A stretch of 64,000 nt of DNA from Prochlorococcus sp. AG-347-L19 (GTDB taxonomy: Bacteria; Cyanobacteriota; Cyanobacteriia; PCC-6307; Cyanobiaceae): assembly GCA_003278895.1 (NCBI GenBank), contig QCCO01000002.1, positions 43,205 through 107,204 of the forward strand. Reading direction: 5' to 3'. Positions 31,656 through 45,021 of the stretch are shown here, one piece after another. The position numbers and the translations under genes are program-made. Under the pieces are notes generated by a model. That model saw nothing but the letters and a program-made list of their open reading frames with translations. It had not been told where the DNA came from and did no database searches. Position 1 is the stretch's first letter. The number at the start of each line of letters is the position of its first letter.

Positions 31656-32708
31656 TTAATCTCTTATGGCATTCCTTATAAAGTCAGGAGTGTCCACAAC
31701 TCGTTTCAGTTTTTTAAAATCATCAAGAACCTCTCCACAACCATTAACTACACAAAGCAGAGGGTTTTCAGCTATATGAGTAAAAATTCCCGTTTCATCG
31801 CTCAATAAATCATTAATGCCCCTCACTAAAGCTCCACCTCCTGCGAGCATAATCCCCCTGTCAACAATATCTGCAGCAAGTTCGGGGGGGGTTCGCTCTA
31901 AAGTTCTTTTTACAGCTTCCACAATTTTGCTAAGTGTTTCAGCCATGGCTTCTCTGATTTCTCCAGATGTCAAAGTGACTGACCTCGGCAGACCAGATAA
32001 AAGATGTAAACCTCTAACCTCTAAAGTAGTTTTATCAAAATCATCATCTGGAAATGCGGATCCAATTTTAATTTTAATATCTTCTGCAGTTCTCTCTCCA
32101 ACAACTAAATTATGAACTTTTTTAAGATATACCGCGATTGACTCATTTATTTCATCACCAGCTATTCGAACAGATTCACTCAATACAGTTCCACCCAAAC
32201 TTAATACTGCAACCTCAGTAGTACCTCCACCAATATCTACAATCATAGTTCCAATTGGCTCAGTTACTGGTAATGATGCTCCTATTGCTGCTGCAACAGG
32301 TTCATCAATTAAGTGAACTTCTCGAGCTCCGGCTAATCCAGCTTCTCTTACTGCTCTTCGCTCAACACTAGTAACTCCACTCGGGATACCAATCACTATT
32401 CTTGGAGCTACTATCCCCTTTCCTTCGTTACATTTTTGAATAAATGTTTTTATCATTTGCTCTGCTGCATCAAAATCTGCGATAACCCCATCTCTTAATG
32501 GTCTTACGGCTCTTATATTGCCTGGGGTCCTTCCAAGCATTAATTTTGCTTCTTTACCAACAGCTAATGGAATTCCTTCTTCTAAATCCATAGCTACAAC
32601 AGAAGGTTCTTGTAAAACAACGCCCTTACCTGATACGTGTATAAGAGTATTGGCCGTTCCCAAATCTATGCCAATATCTCTAGAAAATTTAAATCTGTTA
32701 AAAATCAC
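31656..32708 (-). CDS. mreB: Actin-like cell shape protein MreB
   Basis: [56 protein letters not shown]. Confidence 0.97.
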   Translation of the reverse strand: MIFNRFKFSRDIGIDLGTANTLIHVSGKGVVLQEPSVVAMDLEEGIPLAVGKEAKLMLGRTPGNIRAVRPLRDGVIADFDAAEQMIKTFIQKCNEGKGIVAPRIVIGIPSGVTSVERRAVREAGLAGAREVHLIDEPVAAAIGASLPVTEPIGTMIVDIGGGTTEVAVLSLGGTVLSESVRIAGDEINESIAVYLKKVHNLVVGERTAEDIKIKIGSAFPDDDFDKTTLEVRGLHLLSGLPRSVTLTSGEIREAMAETLSKIVEAVKRTLERTPPELAADIVDRGIMLAGGGALVRGINDLLSDETGIFTHIAENPLLCVVNGCGEVLDDFKKLKRVVDTPDFIRNAIRD

Positions 32709-32841
32709 AATTAGAATTCTTTTTATAAATAATATATCTATTTTTTGGTAAGCTCTCAGAATTCCGTCATTTAGTTATGAATAGCACTTAAAACTTTGAG
32801 CAGAACCTGTAAATATGACTAGTATTAAAAAAAAAAAAATT

Positions 32842-33213
32842 ATGGAAATTAACACTATCAACCTTGTTGGCAGAGCAGGAAGAGAACCAGATGTCAGATA
32901 TTTTGAATCTGGTAGTATCGTTGCCAATTTCACACTTGCAGTTAATAGAAGAAGCAGAGATGAAGAGCCAGACTGGTTTAATTTAGAAATATGGGGTAAG
33001 CAAGCACAAATAGCCGCAGATTACGTTAAAAAAGGGTCTTTAATTGGAATCACAGGAAGCTTTAAAATTGATAGTTGGAAAGATAAAAATACAGGAGAAG
33101 ATAGATACAAACCAGTTGTTAGGGTAGATAGATTAAACTTATTAGGCTCCCGAAAAGATTCCGATAATAACCAATATTCTAATAGTACTAACTCTAGTGA
33201 AATACCTTTTTAA
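32842..33213 (+). CDS. ssb: Single-stranded DNA-binding protein (ORF extends to ATG 32815; 32842 is the likely start)
   Basis: MEINTINLVGRAGREPDVRYFESGSIVANFTLAVNR. Confidence 0.93.
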   Translation: MEINTINLVGRAGREPDVRYFESGSIVANFTLAVNRRSRDEEPDWFNLEIWGKQAQIAADYVKKGSLIGITGSFKIDSWKDKNTGEDRYKPVVRVDRLNLLGSRKDSDNNQYSNSTNSSEIPF

Positions 33214-33869
33214 GTTCTATTTTTTTTTAAAAATCTAATAAGCATTCTGATAAAAAAATATAAGAAAATTGAAATTAATATAGGCTTTACAACATATTTG
33301 ATTTGATCTAAGTAAGTTTCAATAATTGGATAATTTTCACCAAATAAATAACCTGCATAAGTGAGAAGTGCTACCCATATCAAGCTCCCAAATGTAGTCC
33401 AAATCATGAATTTTCGTAATGGCATAAGTTCTATGCCAGCTGGAACTGAAATTAAAGTTCTTATACCTGGTACTAATCGCCCCCAAAATACTAAGGAAAC
33501 TCCGTATTTATCAAACCACCTTTTACTTTTACTTAAATCGTTAGAAGAAATACCCAGATATTTTCCTTTTTTATCAAGAAAACTTGAAAGTCTTTTTTCA
33601 TTTACTAATCTACCTAAATAATACCAAGGCAATGATCCTAAAATGGTCCCGATTAATCCCCAAAAAACTAAAATATAGAAATTTAATTTTTGTTGATAAA
33701 CAAAAAAGCCTCCCAATGGCATTATGATTTCCGAAGGTATAGGTGGTATTAGATTTTCCAAAAACATAGCCAAACAAATAGTGAGGTATGCAATTGTTGT
33801 ATTCTTTTCAACAGCCAGACTGATATAATCGGGAATTGAAGTAATAAAGTTTACAAAAATTAGACTCAA
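33210..33869 (-). CDS. DedA family membrane protein
   Basis: MFLENLIPPIPSEIIMPLGGF, FFDKYG-like and RLVPGIRTLISVPAGIELM motifs. Confidence 0.92.
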   Translation of the reverse strand: MSLIFVNFITSIPDYISLAVEKNTTIAYLTICLAMFLENLIPPIPSEIIMPLGGFFVYQQKLNFYILVFWGLIGTILGSLPWYYLGRLVNEKRLSSFLDKKGKYLGISSNDLSKSKRWFDKYGVSLVFWGRLVPGIRTLISVPAGIELMPLRKFMIWTTFGSLIWVALLTYAGYLFGENYPIIETYLDQIKYVVKPILISIFLYFFIRMLIRFLKKNRT

Positions 33870-33871
33870 AC

Positions 33872-35290
33872 TTAGTATCTATAAAACTCTGGTTTATAAG
33901 GCCCATCAACAGAGACATTAATATAATTAGCCTGTTCTTTAGTTAATTTTGTCAATTTTGCACCAATTTTATCAAGATGTAATCTTGCTACCATTTCATC
34001 TAAATGTTTTGGTAGAACATATACCTCTTTTGCATATTGCTCTGATTTATTGAAAAGTTCAATTTGAGCTAGTACTTGATTAGTAAAAGAATTACTCATA
34101 ACAAAACTTGGATGTCCAGTAGCACAACCTAAGTTAACTAATCTACCTTCAGCTAAAAGAATTATTTTATTACCACTAGGTAAAGTTATGTGATCAACCT
34201 GCGGCTTAATATTTTCCCATGGATAATCTTTCAATGAAGCAACGTCAATTTCATTATCGAAATGGCCGATATTACAAACGATGGCTTCATCTTTCATCTT
34301 GACAAGATTTTCGTTTGTTATTACCTGATAGTTGCCAGTTGCTGTGACAAAGATATCTATATTTTCCACAACATCATCTAATCTAACAACGCTAAAACCT
34401 TCCATTGTCGCTTGAAGAGCACAAATTGGATCAACTTCAGCAACCTTAACAATTGCACCAAGTCCTCTCAGAGACTGAGCTGAACCTTTACCTACATCTC
34501 CAAAACCCATTACTAAAGCGACCTTCCCAGCAATCATCACATCAGTGGCACGCTTAATGCTGTCAACTAGAGATTCTCTACATCCGTATAAATTGTCAAA
34601 TTTGCTCTTGGTTACTGAATCATTAACGTTGATAGCAGGGAAAGGTAAAGCATTTTGCTTCTGCAATTGATAAAGTCTTGCTACTCCAGTAGTAGTTTCT
34701 TCAGTGACGCCGATGATATTACTCTTAATTCTAGAGTAGAAGTCATTATCATTTTTTAACTTAGACTTAATAGAATTAAATAAAGCAATTTCTTCTTCAT
34801 TACCAGGATTATCTAAAACAGATAAATCTTTTTCTGCTTTACTACCGAGTATCAATAAGCCAGTTGCATCTCCCCCATCATCAAGAATCATATTTGGAGA
34901 GTCTGAACCCCAATCAAGGATATAGTGGGTATATTGCCAATATTCGTCAAGAGACTCACCTTTTTTTGCAAATACAGAAATTCCTTTTTCTGCAATAGCT
35001 GCAGCTGCATGATCTTGAGTTGAAAAAATATTGCATGAAGCCCATTTAACAACTGCACCAAGATCAACAAGAGTTTCTATTAAGACTGCTGTCTGAATAG
35101 TCATGTGAAGACTTCCAGCTATTTTTGCACCTTTTAATGGTTTTTCAGATTGATATTTTTCTCTAAGTGCCATTAATCCAGGCATTTCGGTTTCAGCGAT
35201 TTTAATTTCTTTACGACCAAAATTTGCTAACGATATATCAGCAATAACATGATTAGGTGTAGAGGTCTTAACTGAATTTGCGATGACCAT
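33872..35290 (-). CDS. ahcY: Adenosylhomocysteinase
   Basis: [53 protein letters not shown]-terminal [10 protein letters not shown]. Confidence 0.97.
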   Translation of the reverse strand: MVIANSVKTSTPNHVIADISLANFGRKEIKIAETEMPGLMALREKYQSEKPLKGAKIAGSLHMTIQTAVLIETLVDLGAVVKWASCNIFSTQDHAAAAIAEKGISVFAKKGESLDEYWQYTHYILDWGSDSPNMILDDGGDATGLLILGSKAEKDLSVLDNPGNEEEIALFNSIKSKLKNDNDFYSRIKSNIIGVTEETTTGVARLYQLQKQNALPFPAINVNDSVTKSKFDNLYGCRESLVDSIKRATDVMIAGKVALVMGFGDVGKGSAQSLRGLGAIVKVAEVDPICALQATMEGFSVVRLDDVVENIDIFVTATGNYQVITNENLVKMKDEAIVCNIGHFDNEIDVASLKDYPWENIKPQVDHITLPSGNKIILLAEGRLVNLGCATGHPSFVMSNSFTNQVLAQIELFNKSEQYAKEVYVLPKHLDEMVARLHLDKIGAKLTKLTKEQANYINVSVDGPYKPEFYRY

Positions 35291-35330
35291 ATCTAGTAAA
35301 TACTTTTTCCTATTAAACTATAAATGATTT

Positions 35331-35780
35331 TTGTGTAATTTTGTGTTTGTTGAAAATTTAAAAGAGACTTTAAATTTAGGAAAAAAAATCTCAAACAAAT
35401 TAAATCCCCAATCAATTGTTTTATTAAAGGGTCCAATTGGTGCTGGGAAAACTTCATTTGTTCAAGGGATTGCTAAAGGCTTATCAATCTCTGAGGAGAT
35501 TACAAGTCCTACATTTGCTTTATCGCATCACTACAACTCCGGAAGAATTCCACTAATTCACCTTGATTTATACAGGTTAAAAGATGTCTCTTCAGCAAAA
35601 GAAGTTTTTTTTTCAGAAGAAGAAGAGGCAATACAAAGACAAGCTATTTTAGTTATTGAATGGCCAGAATTAATAGAACCAGTTATTGATAATTTCTGGA
35701 AAATAGATATTAGTTACGCAAAAAATTACGGAAGAAATTACGAAATAAGAGACCCCAAAAATTTATTAACCTTTTCATAA
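35331..35780 (+). CDS. tsaE: tRNA threonylcarbamoyladenosine biosynthesis ATPase TsaE
   Basis: VLLKGPIGAGKTSFVQGIAKGL, TSPTFALSHHY, HLDLYRL. Confidence 0.93.
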   Translation: MCNFVFVENLKETLNLGKKISNKLNPQSIVLLKGPIGAGKTSFVQGIAKGLSISEEITSPTFALSHHYNSGRIPLIHLDLYRLKDVSSAKEVFFSEEEEAIQRQAILVIEWPELIEPVIDNFWKIDISYAKNYGRNYEIRDPKNLLTFS

Positions 35781-36736
35781 GACGGCTGTTGCTCTATGGC
35801 GCCTTCACCAAGACAAGTTAAAAATCCACATACGCCTGCAAACTTAATGCAATCTTCTATATCTAATTTATTAGCAGGATAGTCACAAGAAATTAATTTT
35901 GAAATAAAGCCAGCCAGAAAAGCATCGCCTGCGCCAGTTGTATCAATAATTTTTTGTGAAGTAGGAGTTTCGGTAATTCCCTGTAATCCATTGATGTACC
36001 ATGAAACAGGATTTTCTCCATCAGTTATTATTACATCTGGTCTATTAGACAATTGTTGAGATATTAGTAAGGGATTTTCATCCTCAAAAAATAAAGTTGC
36101 TTCTTCCTTAGCAAGTTTTAAAACATTTGCATAATTTAGAAATTTCTTGATTAAATTAACTCGCGCTGCTTTACTAATTTCTGATGAAAAATTTGAATGA
36201 TCCCAAAAGACCTCTCTCCAATTCAAATCAATAACTATTTTGACTTCAAATTTTTTAGCTTGTTCAATAAGAAAAATAATAGTCTCTGCTGATATTGGAG
36301 ATGATAATAAGATCGTTCCTGTGACCAAATATTTTGTTTCTAAAAAAAATTTATCCAAATTTAAAATTTCTTGTTCAATTAATTTCTTACTAAGAACTTC
36401 GTCTGCAAAGCATGAATGAGAACTTTTCTCAAAGCCTGAAAAAAAACGATTTCCAAATTGATCTCTATCTACATTAACCACACGAGTAGATGAATCATTA
36501 TCTAATTGCAAGAAATCTAAGTTAACGTCCAGTTCATTAAATTGCATTATAAACTCTTTGCCATAGTCATCTCTACCCAAACTTCCTATAAATGTTGAAT
36601 CTATTTTTAATTTTCTTAATGCAAAAGCAACATTAGCCGGCGCACCACCCAAAAAATCTGTATATCCTTTTTTTGACTTATTTTTAATCCTGTCAATTAA
36701 AGCCTCTCCAATACATATGACCTTATTCTTTTTCAT
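35738..36736 (-). CDS. PfkB-family carbohydrate kinase (fructokinase-like)
   Basis: CIGEALIDRI, GGAPANVAFALRKL, DTTGAGDAFLAGFISKL. Confidence 0.92.
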   Translation of the reverse strand: MKKNKVICIGEALIDRIKNKSKKGYTDFLGGAPANVAFALRKLKIDSTFIGSLGRDDYGKEFIMQFNELDVNLDFLQLDNDSSTRVVNVDRDQFGNRFFSGFEKSSHSCFADEVLSKKLIEQEILNLDKFFLETKYLVTGTILLSSPISAETIIFLIEQAKKFEVKIVIDLNWREVFWDHSNFSSEISKAARVNLIKKFLNYANVLKLAKEEATLFFEDENPLLISQQLSNRPDVIITDGENPVSWYINGLQGITETPTSQKIIDTTGAGDAFLAGFISKLISCDYPANKLDIEDCIKFAGVCGFLTCLGEGAIEQQPSYEKVNKFLGSLIS

Positions 36737-36825
36737 AAAATCAACACTTTATCTTAAATAAGAATAATTTAATAAAAACAAATAATTTTTTTTTGAATTA
36801 AAGTTTAATCAAAAGCATATTAATA

Positions 36826-37740
36826 GTGTCTTTCAATAAATCTGAAACTTGGAAGTGGAAAAATTGGGAAATTTCTTGGTCTTTATCTAAAGAATCCACT
36901 TCTGAAAAAAATATTAAAATTTTATTAATTCATGGATTTGGAGCATCAAAAAACCACTGGAGACATAATCAAGATTTTCTTGGTCAATTTTCTAAATGCT
37001 ATGCAATTGACTTATTAGGATTTGGGAAAAGCAGTCAACCTTGTGCTTTATTAAATTACGAACCTGATCAAGAAAACTCAATTAAATATTCATTTGACTT
37101 ATGGGGTGATCAAATATCAGCATTTTGTGCAGAGGTAATAAAATCTCCTGTTTACTTGGTAGGAAATTCAATTGGTGGTGTTATTGCATTGAAAGCTGCT
37201 GAAATCCTCAAAAATAATTGCAAAGGTATCATTTTGATTGATTGTGCACAAAGAACTATGGATGATAAACGTTTAAAAAAAAATGATATATTAATGAATC
37301 TAATGAGACCCGTCCTTAAAACGATAGTCAGACAAAGAGTAATTAGTAATACGCTTTTTACAAGAGCTGCTAATCCAAAAGTCATAAAGAAAATACTTGA
37401 ACAAGCTTACCCTTCAAGAAAAAATATCGATAAAGAATTGATTGAAATACTTTATCAACCCTCTCAAAGAAAAAATTCTAAAGAAGCTTTTCGTGGTTTT
37501 ATTAACTTATTTGATGACTATCTTGCTACTGACCTTTTCGATAAGGTTGATGCCCCAATCCAATTAATTTGGGGAGAAAATGATCCTTGGGAATCTTTAA
37601 ATGAAGCAAAAATGTGGAAGAAACAATTCAGAAATATTAAAAGATTAGATATTATTAATGGGGCTGGACATTGTCCTCATGATGAAGAACCAAAAAAAAC
37701 AAATAAGTTAATAAATGAATTTATTCAAGAAACAAAATAA
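36826..37740 (+). CDS. Alpha/beta hydrolase, pheophytinase-like subgroup (GTG start)
   Basis: LLIHGFGASKNHWR, SFDLWGDQISAF, YLVGNSIGGVIAL, GENDPWES, AGHCPHDEEPKKTN. Confidence 0.88.
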   Translation: MSFNKSETWKWKNWEISWSLSKESTSEKNIKILLIHGFGASKNHWRHNQDFLGQFSKCYAIDLLGFGKSSQPCALLNYEPDQENSIKYSFDLWGDQISAFCAEVIKSPVYLVGNSIGGVIALKAAEILKNNCKGIILIDCAQRTMDDKRLKKNDILMNLMRPVLKTIVRQRVISNTLFTRAANPKVIKKILEQAYPSRKNIDKELIEILYQPSQRKNSKEAFRGFINLFDDYLATDLFDKVDAPIQLIWGENDPWESLNEAKMWKKQFRNIKRLDIINGAGHCPHDEEPKKTNKLINEFIQETK

Positions 37741-38759
37741 GCTTCTACATTATCACTTAGTCTTCTCAAGCCTCTAAGCCCATCACGTTCTAGGTTTCTT
37801 ACACGATCTCTACTTATCCCTAATACCCTTCCAATACCTGTAAGAGACATTGGCTCATCACCATCCATTCCGTATCTCATTCTTAAAACTCTACATTGCA
37901 AATCTGGTAATTGATGTAATAGAGAATGCAAATCACCTCTCATACAATCCATCTCAATTTGTTCATCTGGCAAATCCTCACCCCCTGCTAATAAATCTAA
38001 TAAAACAGTATCTTCACCATCACCAACTTTGGTTTCAAGACTAACTGGCTGGCCAGCTTTACACATCAAATCTTTAACGTCATCTTCTGGAAGCTCTACA
38101 TATTTCGCAAGTTCACTTACAGTTGGAGTTCTAGACATTTCTTGACTAAGCTCTCTTTGACCTTTTTTTAACTTATTCAACATTTCAGTTATATGAATTG
38201 GTAACCTTATCGCACGACTTTTTTCAGCTATTGCTCTTGTAATACCTTGTCTAATCCACCAGTAAGCGTATGTTGAAAACTTATAACCTCTGGCAGGATC
38301 AAATTTTTCAACTCCTCGTACCAGTCCAATAGTTCCCTCCTGAATCAAATCTAAAAGTTCCATATTTCTTTTTGTATATTTTTTTGCAACACTTACTACC
38401 AATCTTAAATTCGCTGCGACCATTCTTTCTTTTGCTCTCTGTCCTGCTCTCAATCTTCTTTTTATGATTGAAGTAGATAAGTTTAATTTTTTTGATAATT
38501 CATCAACACTGGGCTTATCTCCTGTTAATTCGATAATTTCCAATTCGGCTCTCTCAACTTCCATGTACTCTTGAACCTGTCGACCTAGAGTTATTTCTTG
38601 CTCATGCGAAAGTAATGGAACTCTTCCTATATCCCTCAAGTATGATCGAACAAGATCTACATCATTACTAGGTTTTATAGTTGAGATTGACGCTAGTTTA
38701 TTTTCACTTATTGTTTCAGAAGACATGAAAGTTGAATGATGTTTTGTAAACAATACCAT
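37725..38759 (-). CDS. RNA polymerase sigma factor, sigma-70 family (group 2, RpoD-like)
   Basis: DLVRSYLRDIGRVPLLSHEQEI, DLIQEGTIGLVRGVEKFDPARGYKFSTYAYWWIRQGITRAI, region 4 GIGRVLGISRDRVRNLE. Confidence 0.95.
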   Translation of the reverse strand: MVLFTKHHSTFMSSETISENKLASISTIKPSNDVDLVRSYLRDIGRVPLLSHEQEITLGRQVQEYMEVERAELEIIELTGDKPSVDELSKKLNLSTSIIKRRLRAGQRAKERMVAANLRLVVSVAKKYTKRNMELLDLIQEGTIGLVRGVEKFDPARGYKFSTYAYWWIRQGITRAIAEKSRAIRLPIHITEMLNKLKKGQRELSQEMSRTPTVSELAKYVELPEDDVKDLMCKAGQPVSLETKVGDGEDTVLLDLLAGGEDLPDEQIEMDCMRGDLHSLLHQLPDLQCRVLRMRYGMDGDEPMSLTGIGRVLGISRDRVRNLERDGLRGLRRLSDNVEAYFVS

Positions 38760-38826
38760 TAAGAAATGTAAAGTTAAACAAAAAAATCCACAATTTCACA
38801 AAAATGAGAATAAATACCTAGTGATT

Positions 38827-40251
38827 TTAGACTATTGAAGAGCTTAATAGCCATTTTGCTGTACTGAGATAAATAAATACACCAGCAATATCAGTGAAAG
38901 TTGTAATAAAAGGTGAGGACATTAAGGCTGGATCCAATTTCATTCTGTCAAACAACAAAGGAAGGAAAGCTCCTGCTGTAGCAGCTAAAGTTGTGATGGA
39001 TATTAAACTTATCCCCACCGCATAGGCTATTAAAGGTCCTTCTCCTTGCCACCAAGCAAAGGGGAATACTACAAGCATCATTAGAACACCTAAAAGAGCT
39101 CCTGTTATTGCCTCCTTAACTACTGCCTTAATTGCACCAAGATACTTTAATTTTTGAGTACTTAAACCTCTAATGACAACAGTTGAGCTTTGAGCTCCAA
39201 CATTTCCTCCAGTCCCTATAAGTAATGGAATAAATGCAGCTAATAAAACTATTTCTTTTAATATTTCATCATTCATAGCTATAACTTTTGTCGTTAAACC
39301 ATTGGCAAAAACCAAAATTAATAACCATAAAATTCTTCTTCGAGCAATCGTAAACAAACTACTTTGGAAATAATCATCTTCATCTCCAGGTTGCACTGCC
39401 CCTGCTGCATAAATGTCTCTCGTTGCTTCTTGTTCTATGACATCAATTAAATCATCGACAGTTACTATCCCAACAAGTCTTTTTTCTTTATCAACCACTG
39501 GAAGAGCTAAAAAATCATATCTTTGTATTGCTCTAGCAACCTCTTCTTGATTCGTGTTAGTAGAGATATTAACTACATCTCTTGTCATAACATCCCCAAT
39601 TGGCTTTGAAGGATCAGCAGTTACAAGATCTCTTAGAGAGAGAATACCGGTTAAATGTCTTTCTTTATCAGTAACATATAAACTATAGATAGTCTCAGTA
39701 AATGGAGCCCTTTTTCTAACTAAAGAAAGAGCCTCAGATGCTGTTTGCATTTCTTTAAGATCTATAAATTCAGTTGTCATTAATCTTCCAGCAGTCTCAG
39801 GCTCGTATCCAAGTAATTCAGCTGTTACTTTCCTTTCCCCGGGACTAAGAGCAGATAAAAATTTTCGTACAACTTTTGCAGGTAACTCATCAAAAAGTTG
39901 AACCCTATCATCAGGAGACATTTTTTCAACAATTTCTAAAACTTCTCCTGAACGAAGTCTTTCCAGTAAAGTTTGCTGAACTACTGGATCTAAATATTCA
40001 TAAACCTCAATTGCTTCATTTTTATTTAATAACCGAAATGCTAATGCCTGCAGTATTAATGGAAGGCTTCCAATAGCATCTGCAATATCAACAGGTTGAG
40101 AAGGCTCTAAAAGTAACTTTGCCTCATCATAATTTCCCGCGATGAGCAATTCCTCAAGTTGAATAGTAATATTTTCTCTTGTACTTAAATCTGAAGATAA
40201 GGATGTAACTGTTTCCAAATTATTTTCTTTCATAAATATAATACCTTTCAA
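38827..40251 (-). CDS. mgtE: Magnesium transporter MgtE
   Basis: MgtE_N, CBS pair (LALPVVDKEKRLVGIVTVDDLIDVI), C-terminal PLLIGTGGNVGAQSSTVVIRGL. Confidence 0.95.
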   Translation of the reverse strand: MKGIIFMKENNLETVTSLSSDLSTRENITIQLEELLIAGNYDEAKLLLEPSQPVDIADAIGSLPLILQALAFRLLNKNEAIEVYEYLDPVVQQTLLERLRSGEVLEIVEKMSPDDRVQLFDELPAKVVRKFLSALSPGERKVTAELLGYEPETAGRLMTTEFIDLKEMQTASEALSLVRKRAPFTETIYSLYVTDKERHLTGILSLRDLVTADPSKPIGDVMTRDVVNISTNTNQEEVARAIQRYDFLALPVVDKEKRLVGIVTVDDLIDVIEQEATRDIYAAGAVQPGDEDDYFQSSLFTIARRRILWLLILVFANGLTTKVIAMNDEILKEIVLLAAFIPLLIGTGGNVGAQSSTVVIRGLSTQKLKYLGAIKAVVKEAITGALLGVLMMLVVFPFAWWQGEGPLIAYAVGISLISITTLAATAGAFLPLLFDRMKLDPALMSSPFITTFTDIAGVFIYLSTAKWLLSSSIV

Positions 40252-40275
40252 AGTAACAACACTATTATATGAAAT

Positions 40276-40605
40276 TTAAGTAATTTTTCTACTTATCCAG
40301 AACCCGAAAAGCATTGTAAATAAATTAACGATAATGATTAAATGAAAAAAAATTATAAATTTTATCCAATCCCCTTGATCTAAAATTTTGTACAAAAAAT
40401 ATATAAATCCGCTAAATGATGTAAAGCAAGAAAAAAACCCACTCAATAAAATTTTTTCACTTGATTTATTTAATTTTTTACTGATAAAAAAACCAACTAT
40501 AAATGATCCAATTATTGAAATAATAAAGTTATTGTTTATAGTTAATCTTAAAAAAGTAGCTATGTAGGCAGCAAAAAGAATATAGATAAAATTATTTATT
40601 TTCAC
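40276..40605 (-). CDS. crcB: CrcB/Fluc-like fluoride channel subunit (divergent)
   Basis: 109-aa four-TM protein; SIIGSFIVGFF and GFFSCFTSFSGF correspond to CrcB GSFxxG and TFS motifs. Confidence 0.78.
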   Translation of the reverse strand: MKINNFIYILFAAYIATFLRLTINNNFIISIIGSFIVGFFISKKLNKSSEKILLSGFFSCFTSFSGFIYFLYKILDQGDWIKFIIFFHLIIIVNLFTMLFGFWISRKIT

Positions 40606-40606
40606 T

Positions 40607-40972
40607 TTAAAAAAACTGAATAAGAAAATAACCTAAATAAAAAAAAAGGAAAGAAAGGATTATTACCTCGTTATAGTGGAAAAATAATCTTAGGAATTGT
40701 CTCTTTTTAAATAGAATAAATAGTTGATATATAAAGGAAGAAAATGTACCCAAACATCCTAAAAAACCGCTATAAAATAACACTAATATTTGGTTATTAA
40801 CAAAATTTAATGCTACTAAAATTCCTAAAAAAAAAGATGATAAAAAATTTACTATTGAAGTATTTTGAATATTAAAGCCTATACTTTTTTTAAAATTATT
40901 GTTTATATATATTCTTAGTATTAATCCAAAAGTACTGCCAAGCAATATTAAACCTACTGAACTAAAATTCAA
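40607..40972 (-). CDS. crcB: CrcB/Fluc-like fluoride channel subunit
   Basis: 121-aa four-TM protein; SIVNFLSSFFLGILVA and GFLGCLGTFSSF motifs; adjacent to a second copy. Confidence 0.8.
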   Translation of the reverse strand: MNFSSVGLILLGSTFGLILRIYINNNFKKSIGFNIQNTSIVNFLSSFFLGILVALNFVNNQILVLFYSGFLGCLGTFSSFIYQLFILFKKRQFLRLFFHYNEVIILSFLFFYLGYFLIQFF

Positions 40973-40975
40973 AAT

Positions 40976-43269
<2,294 letters not shown>

Positions 43270-43420
43270 TTAATATAAAAAAAAATATTAAACTTTTAAA
43301 ATGTTATTTTTAAAAGGTCTTTTATTAAACTTAACACCGCAATAAGGTAAAGGCTCGAAGTCAATGAAAAATTTAATCACTTTAATTATATAGCTAATAT
43401 TTTTTTCTTCAGAAATTCAT

Positions 43421-44320
43421 ATGTCCTCTTACCTTCCCCATGTAATAATTTTAATTGGGCCTACTGCAAGTGGCAAAACAGAATTAGCTATTGAAATTGC
43501 AGAATATTTTAAAACTCGAATACACAATATCGATTCAAGACAAATTTATAAGTCTATGGATATTGGAACCGCTAAGCCATCTAAAACACAACAACAACAA
43601 ATAAAGCATTTTTTAATAGATATTGAAGAGCCAATCCACCCAATTAATGTAAAACAATTTCAAGAAATTGCTCAAAAATCAATAGAAAGAGAAATTAAAC
43701 AAGATAATTTTCCTTTTCTTGTTGGAGGGAGTGGATTATATATGAACTCAATAATAAAAGGTTTCTTTGTGCCCGATGTACCTCCTCAAAAGAATTTGAG
43801 AAGACAATTAGAAGAACTTGGTCAAAAAAAATGTTGGGAATTATTAATAAATTGTGATCCATTATCAACAAAAAAAATTAATGTTGCTGACCACATTAGA
43901 ACAATAAGAGCTTTAGAAGTCTTCTACGTAACAGGTAAACCTTTATCAACTCTGAAAGTTCAAAAACCACCTGAATGGAGAATACTAGAGCTTGGATTAG
44001 ATAGAGATAATTTAAAAGAAAGAATTTTACAAAGAACAAAAAATATGTTTTTATCTGGGATTATTGAGGAGACGAACCATCTTATCTCTAGATACGGATT
44101 TGATTTGCCAATATTAAAAACTATTGGTTATCGAGAAGCTAGAGATGTTTTAAAAAACAATTTAACAATTGACAAAGCGATTGAATTAACTACGACAAAA
44201 ACGATCCAATTTGCAAAAAGACAAAAAACTTGGTTTCGTAATAAAAATAATCCCCTTTGGCTTGATAACAAAAACCTACTAAAAGATGCAATAATTAAGA
44301 TAGAGTCTTTTTTAAGCTAA
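43421..44320 (+). CDS. miaA: tRNA dimethylallyltransferase
   Basis: [45 protein letters not shown]. Confidence 0.96.
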   Translation: MSSYLPHVIILIGPTASGKTELAIEIAEYFKTRIHNIDSRQIYKSMDIGTAKPSKTQQQQIKHFLIDIEEPIHPINVKQFQEIAQKSIEREIKQDNFPFLVGGSGLYMNSIIKGFFVPDVPPQKNLRRQLEELGQKKCWELLINCDPLSTKKINVADHIRTIRALEVFYVTGKPLSTLKVQKPPEWRILELGLDRDNLKERILQRTKNMFLSGIIEETNHLISRYGFDLPILKTIGYREARDVLKNNLTIDKAIELTTTKTIQFAKRQKTWFRNKNNPLWLDNKNLLKDAIIKIESFLS

Positions 44321-44373
44321 CATTATAAAATTAGATTTTTTTCATCATCCAATCAAATTATTAAATTAACTGA

Positions 44374-44946
44374 ATGCCCCCACGCCCACGCTTTGACCGC
44401 CGAGCTCCCGTAAGAGAGCTACCAAATATAAATGAACGAATAAAATACCCTCAGTTGAGAGTTGTTGATTCAGATGGGAAACAATTAGGTGTCATAGATA
44501 GATTGAAAGCATTAGAAATAGCATCTCAAAGAGAACTTGATTTAGTTTTAGTAAGCGAAAAAGCAAATCCTCCCGTTTGTAGAATAATGGATTATGGAAA
44601 ATATAAATTTGAACAAGAAAAGAAAGCTAAAGAAGCAAGAAAAAAATCCCATCAAACAGAAGTTAAAGAAGTAAAAATGAGGTACAAAATTGACAAGCAT
44701 GATTATGATGTACGCATAGGTCAAGCCACTAAATTTTTAAAATCTGGAGATAAAGTAAAATGTACTGTCATTTTTAGGGGTAGAGAAATTCAACACTCAA
44801 ATTTAGCTGAAACACTTCTTTTGAAAATGGCTAATGATCTAGAAGAGCAATCAGAAGTGCAACAAAAACCAAAAAGAGAAGGGAGAAACATGATTATGTT
44901 TTTGAGCCCTCGAAAAACTCCGCTAATAAAAAAAGATGATGGGTGA
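44374..44946 (+). CDS. infC: Translation initiation factor IF-3
   Basis: [49 protein letters not shown]. Confidence 0.97.
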   Translation: MPPRPRFDRRAPVRELPNINERIKYPQLRVVDSDGKQLGVIDRLKALEIASQRELDLVLVSEKANPPVCRIMDYGKYKFEQEKKAKEARKKSHQTEVKEVKMRYKIDKHDYDVRIGQATKFLKSGDKVKCTVIFRGREIQHSNLAETLLLKMANDLEEQSEVQQKPKREGRNMIMFLSPRKTPLIKKDDG

Positions 44947-45021
44947 ACAATTATTATCAAAAAATATGACGAATGTTAAAGTATCACTATGGTTAAAATA
45001 AATTAGTCAAGGTTCTAGAAA

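Noticed and set aside
31816-32115. Antisense ORFs within mreB (31816-32115, 32518-32751)
   Set aside because: Shadow frames opposite a highly conserved gene.
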